A DNA stretch of 64,000 nucleotides from Datnioides undecimradiatus. Lineage: Eukaryota; Chordata; Actinopteri; Lobotiformes; Datnioididae. The stretch is taken from assembly GCA_008933995.1 (NCBI GenBank), contig WARS01000010.1, forward strand, positions 7,481,001-7,545,000, read 5' to 3'. The notes under the pieces are model-generated. The model was not told the DNA's origin. It saw only the letters and a list, made by a program, of their open reading frames with translations, and did not search any database. The position numbers and the translations under genes were made by a program. This document shows, in pieces, positions 39,411 through 50,000 of this stretch (position 1 is the first letter of the stretch; the number at the start of each line of letters is the position of its first letter).

Positions 39411-39849
39411 CAAAATAAAACCCCAAGGGTAACGTGTGAGTGTGTGTTTATATTGTGCGAGATGTTGTGGTTATATGGCAACCACAAAGTAGGGAAAACC
39501 TAAGCTTTTGAGATGAATGCACGTGATGTGTACAGGCGTACAACTGACCACTCAAGCCTAAGATAAGACATTCCTTTATGTTACCTGTGTAGGCTGTAAA
39601 GTGAAACGTGGTAATTGCATTACTTAGAGTGGCAACCACAATTATACATGGTTCATTATTACTTAATTGCAGCAGTATTATAACAACCATTTGAGAGTGT
39701 TATTTTAGGTTACAAACACTAGGATGCCAAAATCATCTAAATAGATCTTCAGTCATCAAATAATTGTGCTACAGTTATTTTGGCAACAAAAGCAGAAAGT
39801 TCTCATGAGGATATGCTTTTACCATTTTATTTTGAAAATAAAATTGATC

Positions 39850-40045
39850 GTTTTCCGGTATTTTGTTCCCATTGGTGGCATTTTGACGCAGCTCTCTCCC
39901 ACCCATCTCCACTGCTTGACTGGGCCGCGGAGCTAATCTGCGCATGCGTGATCTGGAATCTGTGACTGCGAGAGCTCCGTTTGACTGTAGGGTCGCGACA
40001 ACAACGATTTTAGGAAAAAGGTTAATGTTGTATGTGTTTGACAGG
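39850..40045. promoter_or_regulatory. orphan promoter-like cluster (ETS and NRF1 motifs) between asap1 and nfx1
   Basis: This stretch contains an ETS core (TTCCGG, 39,853-39,858) and a near-perfect NRF1 site (TGCGCATGCGT, 39,939-39,949) in locally CpG-rich sequence. It is about 0.5 kb from the asap1 promoter candidate and 0.8 kb from the nfx1 one. It could be an upstream nfx1 promoter with a non-coding exon, a promoter for an unannotated RNA, or an asap1 upstream element. Confidence 0.4.
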
Positions 40046-40497
40046 ATATCTAGAGTCATATGCGTTGTTAAAAGAATAGAAGCTGTTTTTCATTTTAATG
40101 TCCTTTAACGATACCTATGGCTTTTTGTTGCTGTTTTTGGGCTGTGTCAAAAGTTAGTCCCAGTAACCCAATGTGTGTTGCTGGTCATCAGATACGTTTT
40201 CTAAGGCTAACATGGACATGGACTGATAAACGTGAACAGTTGGTTAAAGTGAGTTTGCACTGGTGTCCCCTATTGTCAGATGAGTTTATTTTTGTTGAGC
40301 AGAGCTGACTGTCACTTGGGGGAAGATAGTGACTCTCACAAAGGCTTTCGTGGCAACTGAGCTGAGAGTTGTTGTAACACAGAAAATATGCAAAACCATA
40401 ATGTGTGGTACACAGATAAATATTCTAATAATAATCGTCACCCCCTGATATAAATCAGAAAACCCCTTGAATGCACTGTTGCATTATTTCAAACATG

Positions 40498-40517
40498 GAG
40501 CGCCATCTTGTGGTCGC
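40498..40517 (-). promoter_or_regulatory. CTCF-like / YY1-like composite site
   Basis: On the minus strand this reads CCACAAGATGGCGC, close to the CTCF core and containing the YY1 core AAGATGGCG. It lies between the divergent asap1 and nfx1 promoters. It is a single-motif match from memory of the consensus, without occupancy data. Confidence 0.4.
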
Positions 40518-40740
40518 TATTCAACATTGTAAAATGGTTTCTGTCTCTTTGTGCGCAGGCGTCCTACAAAGTGTTTTATGTTAATCTTATTTCTAATAAT
40601 TATTACATCTGTTTGTTTATACCATTAGTATTCCAAGATAACTATTGGGATCTGTTGGGGGGAAGTGTTTTCTGATTTAAATGAAATTATTTGAATACTC
40701 TTGAAATGCAACTAATTATTTGCGTTTTATTTTTAAAGTA

Positions 40741-40997
40741 CTGACCGGAAATTCCGCCTCTGATCCTCGCCAGCTTAATACAACCCGTGTTAGCTCTAAG
40801 CTAGTGTTCATAAGGTGTGATAAAGGGGGAGATAGTGGCCACTTTAAAGGTAGTTAGTCTGAGTTTTAACATCCAGAACACAGGTGAAAGAGTTGATATT
40901 GTCGCTGAGTAGCTGGATACACTTGACATCTCTCCCAAAACAGCCTGTTGTCCTCAACTTGTGGCGTGGGAGAAGCAACAACCAAAGCTCCCACTGA
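40741..40997 (+). promoter_or_regulatory. nfx1: nfx1 promoter / 5' UTR region
   Basis: Immediately upstream of the nfx1 start is a stretch with an ETS core CCGGAA at 40,745-40,750 and no TATA box, as expected for a housekeeping promoter. The exact transcription start cannot be read from sequence. It probably lies just downstream of the ETS site, giving a 5' UTR of roughly 200-240 nt. Confidence 0.45.
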
Positions 40998-41022
40998 ATG
41001 GCTGAGGGTAACGTTAACTCAG
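40998..41022 (+). CDS. nfx1: nfx1 coding exon 1
   Basis: 25 nt encoding MAEGNVNS plus one base, with a gtaact donor. The MAE start and the short first coding exon match the human gene. The start was chosen by that match and by the in-frame join to exon 2. Confidence 0.8.
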
Positions 41023-44000
41023 GTAACTAACATGCTGTCTGAATAAGTTATTTTATCCACCCAGTGAACTTGTTTCTGTGTTCAAACAAGTTCTCATTAT
41101 CAAAATTTAACTGATTTGTTCTTTACATTGATATTACACCACCAACGTACACTTAGCAGCTGACGGTTTACACTATTTGTATATTTGTTATGTTAGCTTG
41201 TCTTGCTAACACTAGCTAAGATGAACTTTGGGCTGACATTAGCTAGCTGACCTAGCAGTGTATTTTTTCATCCACGGTAACTTACATGGTCAGCTTGCTA
41301 ACCTTTGCTGATCGGTGTGATCCGGTTACTCGTCGGTGACGCGACAGCACGTGACAATGAACTCTGAGAGCTAACGCTACACCTGATCTGGGAATCAGTA
41401 ATAGGAGTTACTGTTACTAGCCCGTTAGCACATGGTAGCATCATTATGGCCGAGTCATGATTTCATCCTCTTAATTGTGTGGAAGCTATCAAGCAAACCA
41501 ACTTCCTAATGGCAAAAATGTTTGGAACAAAGTCCTCTTGACTACTGGTCTACAGTAGTCCCTGATGATTAATGACGATAAATTAGATAGAGAATAGATT
41601 TTAGACCTTTGACATTAGACAGTACATTAGACAAAAGCTCTCGAAGCTTTTGGTTACATTTTTTTTTCTTGTCTTAGACTGATTAAAGATATGGTGATGA
41701 TTGTGAATGAGTTATAAACCTCAAGAGTCTCTGTTGTTGTAATTCATCCTCTGAAACATATTCACTCTGATCATTGTAAACACACAGCTTCAGGCTTTTT
41801 AACTCTCACTTCTTCTAATTGCAGACCCACCTGACCTCAATCCACATGAGCCATCACATCAAAAATCGTCTCAGCAGAAATCCAGAAGAGGCCGGCCGAG
41901 ACACAACAATGACAGAAATCTGAGCAATAATAGTTATGATGCCTCTCAACAATATGGACACTTTGACCATTTCCCATCTAGTCATAATTCAAGTTATGGA
42001 TTGAGTCAGCATACTCCCCACCAAGAGGAGGATGGGGCCAGAAGGCAAGGCAGAGGTAGAGGCAGGAGAGAAGGTAATAGAAGTGTAACTGGCAGTTTTC
42101 GTGGCTCCAACTCCTGGTGGCAGAGACCTGGAGGTGACTTTGGCCCACACAGTGGAAACAACAGAGGTGCGGGGGGCTTTCAGTCAGGGTCACACCCCAC
42201 GGATGGACCTGATGGACCCAACTGGCGAAGAGAAGATGTAGGCAGGAATTTGGAGCAAACCAGTGAAGACCAGGATGCCCAGGCTAAAAAACCCAGAAAG
42301 TTTAACCAGGATCAGAGGAGAGGACCACAAAATGAAAAAGGCACTCGCTTAAAGGAGAACAACACAACAGGAGGGAGTCAGAGGTTAAATGACACCAAAA
42401 GGGAAACCTCCCCTTCAGACATCAGGGAAAGAACCCAGAGGAGCAGGACATGTCCAGACTTTCAACATGATGATCATCAGAGGAAACACACTGAGGCTAA
42501 ACGACGGCATGGACCAATCAAACCACCCAAACTACCATCTCAGGAGGAAATGGGCTCAGAGAGGGGGGGCGGTGTCCAGAATGACTGTTGGCATGGCAGA
42601 TCAGCTCAGGATGCTGCTTGTAAATCTGGACGTGGCTCAGGACGACACATGCCTCTTCAGGCTCACGGGGGGAGAAGAACACATCATCAAAACCACAGGC
42701 CAAGCCAGAGGAAATGGGACAGGATGCCAGAGAGCAAGGAGACGCAGACAGGTTAGACCGTAACTTACTACCATCTATTACACTTCAGAGAGACCAAAGA
42801 GTCAATGATCATTGCTTGCTTTCACTATTTCACATCAAGATGGATCTTATTCTGGCTTATTTGTCTGCTGAGCCTCTGATTTCATCCCTTTACAGGGTGT
42901 CTGATTGAGCAGCTGTCTGAGGAGAAGTACGAGTGCATGGTTTGCTGTGACGTCATCCGACTCATGGCTCCGGTGTGGAGCTGCCAGAGCTGCTTCCACG
43001 TCTTCCACCTGAACTGCATCAAGAAATGGGCCCGATCCCCGGCCTCTCAGGCAGACGGTATGACCCTTAAACAGCATTCGGGTGTTTATTATCAGCAGCA
43101 CTGGCCCACACTCCACTCAGTATGTTTGTCTCTGTCAGACCACAAAACAACAGGTCCTCGGCATGATACACTTTAATACATAATCCTGTTGTGCAAATGG
43201 ACAATACCGTGTCCCCGTTGCCCCATTCAGCAACAAAACAACACACAGCTCTCAGGCTTTGAAGCTTCTGCTGCATCAACAGTGTATTGTGTTTCATTGT
43301 AGTTTGAGGCCGGTGGAAATGTCCCCTGTTCTCTTAATATTAAAAATGTGTTTATACTAAAACAAAGCTGTTTTTCAGATTCAGCTGAAGGTTGGCGCTG
43401 TCCAGCCTGCCAGAATGTTGCACTGAAACAGCCAACCTCCTACACCTGCTTCTGTGGTGAGTCACTGTTTCATTCATGATATGAAATGTATATCATACAT
43501 AATATTTATCCGTCGTCAGTGCGGTAAAGTGTTGTGCACCTGTGGGGGGAGATAGTGCCCTTTCAACTCAAGTTGCGTCCTGCAAAAACAGGAATTCAGG
43601 GCACAGAGTGAGAGTGAAAGAGGCTTCATTTTTCCTATTAAAATTGTTTCAAAGCTTAAAGAAAATAGTTGCAAAATGTCGTTTTAATGTACGATTTCAT
43701 CTGGTTAAGACTCCGTTCATCTATCACATCTGTCACCAAAAGTGGGTGAATCAATCTCATCATTATTTTACTATTTGATATTTGATTGGCAGGTAAAGTG
43801 TCAAACCCAGAGTGGCAGCGCAGTGAGATTCCCCACAGCTGTGGTGACATGTGTGGGAAGAAAAGAAGCGGAGTGGACTGCAACCACCCCTGTAACATGT
43901 GAGCCTTGAAAATCACAGGAAAACAATATTTTGATGTGTGTCGGGGTTTTCTTTGTAATTTGGAGGTATGTTCAGGTAAACCATCTGCTGAGCCTTGAAC

Positions 44001-47000
44001 TAACTCTGCGAAAATACAGTAAAAATCAAATGGTTTGTAGTTTTGTCAATACAAAACTCCCCAGGAAAGTATCTGTGTTAAATGAAACTCTCTGTGTCAC
44101 CCTTCAGTCTGTGTCACCCTGGACCTTGTCCACAGTGTCCTGCCTATGTGACAAAATCCTGTATCTGTGGGAAAACCAGGTACTCTTCATTTTAAACATG
44201 TTTGCATCTCTGAGTCTGTGTCCCCTTTGTATCTTCAGACATTGTATATTTATGTTGTACTCAAAGAGGTTGGTTCATCTATCAAAGTGGTTTGACACCA
44301 TAATAATATTTATTTAACTGTCTTTGCAGCCAACCAATGCGCTGTGGCCAGGGTACAGTGCTGCAGTGTGACAAGGTGTGTGGTGCCTCACTCAACTGTG
44401 CTGAACACACCTGCACCCAGGTGTGCCACAGTGGGGCATGTCAGCTCTGCCAACTGCAAGTTCAGCAGGGTGAGCTGCATACATATAATAATCTGACAGA
44501 TAGAAATATGTGTATTGATCTTGATCAGAGAATGACCATGCTTTTAATTTTTTTTGTTTTCTTCAGCGTGTTACTGTGGTGTTAGCACTCGTGAAGTGCC
44601 ATGTGGCACAGACAAGGAAGGATTTGATGGTTCAGGCCACTTCTCGTGTCAGAAAATATGTGGGATGTAAGTCTGTCCATCATCCATTAATCACAAAGCT
44701 CTTCTTTTAGCTCCCACCTCTGTGTGACACTCACTTTCCTCCATTCAGGATGTTAAACTGTGAAGCTCACCGCTGCCAGCAGGTGTGCCATCGTGGTCCA
44801 TGCCAGCCCTGCCCACGCAGCCCGACCCTGGTGAGGACGTGTCCCTGTGGTCAGACACCGCTGACCAAACTCCTGGAGCTGGGCTACTCTGAACGCCAAA
44901 GCTGCTCTGATCCCATCCCCTCCTGTGGAAAGACGTGCAACAAACCTCTGGCCTGTGGCTCCAGCGGTGAGAAGGAGGGACAATGTGTGTCATAACTTAA
45001 ACAAGTAGGACACGCTGAGCCTAGACTCTCGACGACCCGTTGAAGTTCAAATAACTTCTCATAGGGTTGTGTAACGGGTAAAGGGAAGTGAAGCCATCCT
45101 CAAAAGATCTGAAGCTGACAGGAACAGGATATGAAAACATACATAATCTTTTAAAGTGGAAACTTCTCGGAGCAAAATGGTTCAAAAAGATTTCGAGTAT
45201 TTGTACAAATGTCTGTTTAGAACTATTTGTTTAATAAAAAGATGGAATAATGAGTTGAATGATGATGAAGGATCCACTCTTTTCCATCAAACTGAATGAT
45301 GTCAGGCTTTATCTGTCTTATATTTGTATAGAACTTTTATTACAGCTGCTTTCTGATTAGAAGCAATATCTCAATATTTACTATTTTATTACTGCTGGAT
45401 GTTTATTTTCACATACTTTGTTGTTTAAACATGAAATCCCTAGTGTATCTTCTTTAAAATGTTAACAGTGAAAAAGCACTGCCTTAACAAATGTGTATTT
45501 CCACCACCGTTATCCTTCAATCCCAAGACAACAAAACAGTTTTTATTTCGTGTTCAGACAGGATGTGCTTCATGTTGAGCTTGCAGGCATTGTTCTTCCT
45601 GTTTGTCAGGACTGACTGAGTGAAGTGAACTTGTTATTTCAGACACCATCCATCTGTGTGAGAAGTTGTGCCATGAAGGCAGCTGCGGGCCTTGCTCCCT
45701 GACCTCTACAGTCAGATGCAGATGTGGCTCCAAGACCAAGGTCAGTAGAAACACCAGCAGGACATTTGTCTACAGTGTTGTGAAGCTGAGATATGTTTAT
45801 GATATATTTATAATGCTTAAGAGTTAAAACGGACCGTTTTGTGTTTTTATTAGGAGGTCCCTTGTGCAACAATTCAAAAAGAAGGTGAGACTAAAGCAAA
45901 TTCAGACACAATTAAAGAAATGTAAGATCAGTGTCTTCACTCTCCATCTCTGACTCCTCCTATTCCAGAGGAGCTCGTCTTCACTTGTGAGCGGCGCTGC
46001 AACAAGAAACGCTCCTGTGGACGACACAAGTGCGGCGAACTGTGTTGTGTGGTGAGTATCCACTGATTCTGCGTCAGCAATGCTAGCTCTGTCAAGTTAA
46101 CACAACTTGTGCTACATAGTTAATAGTTATATAGTAAATTCACTATTTTTATGGGGGGTATGGAGTTTTCAGCTTTCCTCAGTAACCTGAATTCTTACTA
46201 ACTGCCTAAACAAGAAACCTGCTGTGTAATTAAAATAGCTTTATATGGTGTCAACAAGTGTAATTAGACTGTAACTGTAGTTTTTCACTGACACTTATGA
46301 GACTGCAGCTCCGTCTGTTCCAAACTCTATTTTTGATTACAGTGCTATGCATCTGGAGGTGACAGTAAAACTAAATTTCAGCTTGCAGCACACATTTGAT
46401 AGAAGTCAGATTGAACTGTATTGAAATTAAAGTCTTAAATTTATCAGAAGAACAGTAAACGTTTGGTTATCACTTGTTTCTGTCTGTCCGTCCAGAATGT
46501 GGAGCACAAGTGCGTCCTGATCTGCGGCTACAAGCTCAACTGTGGCCTCCACCGCTGCCAGGAGCCTTGTCACCGTGGAAACTGTGAGCCCTGCTGGCAG
46601 TCCAGTGAGTCCTGCAGGCATATTCATCAGTCCAGCAGTGCTATATTTATGAGCCAAGTATCATGTACCATGTAGTTTTCTGCTATTCATACCTGTGCTT
46701 ACTCTTTGTATTATCTTGGCCTGAATCTGCCCTGATGTTACGACACAACTGATATCTTGATTCCTTCTATTTGTAGGTTTTGACGAGCTGACGTGTCACT
46801 GTGGGCTCACCGTGTTGTACCCGCCCATCGCCTGTGGCACAAAACCACCAGAGTGTAAAAACATGTGTACAAGAAGACACGAGTGTGACCACCCAGGTGA
46901 GAGAAAAGATTAAATGTTTCCACTGCAGTTATAAAAAAAGATCAGTGGGAAGGTTCTTCTAACATTTATCTCTTATTTAGTGTTTCACAACTGCCACAGT

Positions 47001-50000
47001 GAGGACAAGTGTCCACCTTGCACATACCTCACTCAGAAATGGTGCATGGGGAAGCACGAGGTAACTGCCTCCGAGCTCACTGTTCACATTTTTTGTTTAA
47101 TTTATGTGATTAAGCATTTTTCTTCTGTCCCACAGCAACGCAGCAACATCCCATGTCATCTGCAAGACATTTCTTGCGGCTTGACGTGCAATAAAATGCT
47201 GCCATGCGAAATGCACCGCTGCCGACGGATCTGCCACAGGGGCGAGTGTTTGGCAGAAGGCAGCTGCCAGCAGCCCTGCGTGCTCCCCCGTCCAGACTGT
47301 GGCCACCCGTGCTCCGCTCCCTGTCACACAGGCAGCAGCTGCCCACGCACCACCTGCACTGCCAAGGTACACCACACTGAGAGCAGCTGGACTGTCAGTA
47401 GGTGAAATATGGGTTACAAAGTTTGCACAGATGGTCTTTGTTACATCCAGGCTTGGATTGTAGTTTTCCACCGCCAAAAGTTTGTCCTCAGTTTAATAAC
47501 TTCTTACCCTGAAAAATCTTTTTAGTCAATAAATGTGTCACATCTCCTAATTACTCAAGGTTATGTTTAACAGTCCAGTCTATATTCTATCTGTTCCCTT
47601 TGGCTACACATGAGCTCCCAGCACTTGATGAAATCTGCTGTAATAGCGTGCAATTCTCATAAATAGTTAACTTGCATGAAGTCATAACATTTCAGTGGCA
47701 GGCCCCCAGACGCACGAGCTCAACAGACAATGAGGCCGTTCACCGCTGCAGGAATTTCTCATATGAGCAGCACCAAACTCTCAAAAACATTAACAAAACC
47801 CTTTTCCAAATGTTCAAGTCTGATCTTTTTAAAATGTTTTAAAGTAGCAGTGGAGTGTAACCCTTCATACTTTCACAGGTGGCTGTTCAGTGCGATTGCG
47901 GTCGAAGAAAGGAAACGGTGCTCTGCGCAGAGGCAGCCAGTTCATATCAGAGGTCAGTGAAACTGCTTTTGTATTCATATACCTGAATTTTTGAACATGA
48001 AATGCTTTAAACGTCCTTCAATTTCTGCAGGTATGCAGCCATCGCCATGGCTAGTAAACTGTCTGACATGCAGCTCGGTGACTCCATGGACATCGGCCCG
48101 TTCCTCTCCAAGAAGGAGATGAAACAGTCCAGGTAGAGTAACGGAGGGAATTGATGACTTCCGGTTGAAGTCTAGATGGAAAGCGACACACCCTGATTAA
48201 GATTTGAGACGCCATTGTTTGCAGTGGTTTCTGCACAGCTAAGAGGTTTTGCAAGGCCTGGCACAATGCAGCTGCTTTCAATCAATACTGAAATATTATT
48301 TAAATGTTCTTCCGCATAGGAATGGATTTCCTGTTCGCTGTGAATGATGAGTTTTGGTTTGTGCATTAATATTTAAATCAATCAATCAGAGGGATGCATT
48401 CAGTTGATTACAGCAGCTACATCAGCCACTCAGAACTGAAGAAGTATCTGTATCACAAGAATCATTCTAGGACAGCAGGTTGGAACAAATGATGTGTGAA
48501 TCTGCATCAAATGTAAAGATCAGATCTAAAATCTGCCCTCATGTTCTCTCAGGCTTGAGTGTGACCAAGAGTGTGCCACTTTGGAGAGAAACAGGCGTCT
48601 GGCAGAGGCGCTGCAGATTGACTCGTCCTCTGACCCCTTCAGCATCCGCACTACCTCTGTGTACAGCGACAGCCTCAAAGAGGACGCCAGGTTTGTCATT
48701 TTTACAATTCTGTCTCTCTTTACCTCATTACTTACTGACTATTCATAACATGCACAAGTTCAGTCATTGTGCCTGTGCAGTTTGTTCGCACAGCAAACAA
48801 ATAAAGATGTTCCAACACGCTAAGAAACCCTTTAAACAACACCCTGTTCCTCCTCTTTTTCAGAAAAGACCTGAAATTTGTCACAGAGGTAGAAGAGGAG
48901 ATCAAGAATCTTGTTGAGCTTGCTAATAAGGTGAGACGATACAATGAATCCCTTGTGTCAGTATGGTGTTGACAGTCTGGGTGACCTCTTGTGATGTGGG
49001 TGCTCCCTCTGGTGGCTGTGATAGGAGCACACTCCTCCTGGGCAACAATGGCTGAGGAAAAACTGCTAAATTGATTTGAAAGTTGCATGTTAATGATTTC
49101 AGCTTTTACATTTTAATGCCTAAGCATCTTACTACCTTTCCATTTACATGGTGGCAACTTCTTTTCTTAGCTGTCTGTCAACATCACTAATACACTGTGA
49201 TCCTTTTACTGTCCCCAAGGATATTCAGCTCATCTCCCAGGTCCCAGTTCACAAACAAGCGAAACATAGCTTAAAATAAACACAACAAGAATCACAAACA
49301 TGCAGTAACAAACTGTTACTGCACTATAATGGGTTCCTCTCAAATGCAAACCATGGAGCTCAGAAGACTCCCTGTGAGTTCTGTTGTTCACCACGAGGGA
49401 AGACGATTGCCATAAAGACGTGAAATGTCACAAAACTTTATGAATAAGTGATAAAATAAAACCAGTCTGTTTTTTAACTGTAAAATTGCTCCATCTTAAC
49501 ATGCAGCTTCAACTGTGACTTTTTATAGACAGTTTAAGTTTATTTATAATCTACTAGCTCTATTGCTATAACTGTTTCCCAGAGTTTATACCAATACACG
49601 GCTTGTCTCTGTTATAAACTCTTGGGGCATTTGGAACTAGTGACTTAGTTAATTTAGAAAAGAAAGCCAGACCTACCTGAGGGGACTCCCCACTTTCAGC
49701 TGTGACATCAGTCAACACTTGCATAATTTTTGTTTCCTGACCCAGTTGTTTCATATTTAGTTATTTTCATCTTCGGTCGACCTGCAGGATGGAACCATCT
49801 TTGTTTCCTTGTAGATTTCTGTCAGGACAGCGAAGCCTCTTTAGTGACTGTTTCTAAGCCAGGCTAAATGAGTAGCTACCTCATGGGGCAGTTTGAAAAA
49901 TAGCATCCATGTTTTGTTTTTTTTTAGCTGTGTGTTGAGGCTGTCAAGGTCACTGATGCCTTGGTTTCTTCACTAGATGCAAAGGATTGTTTATCACCAG

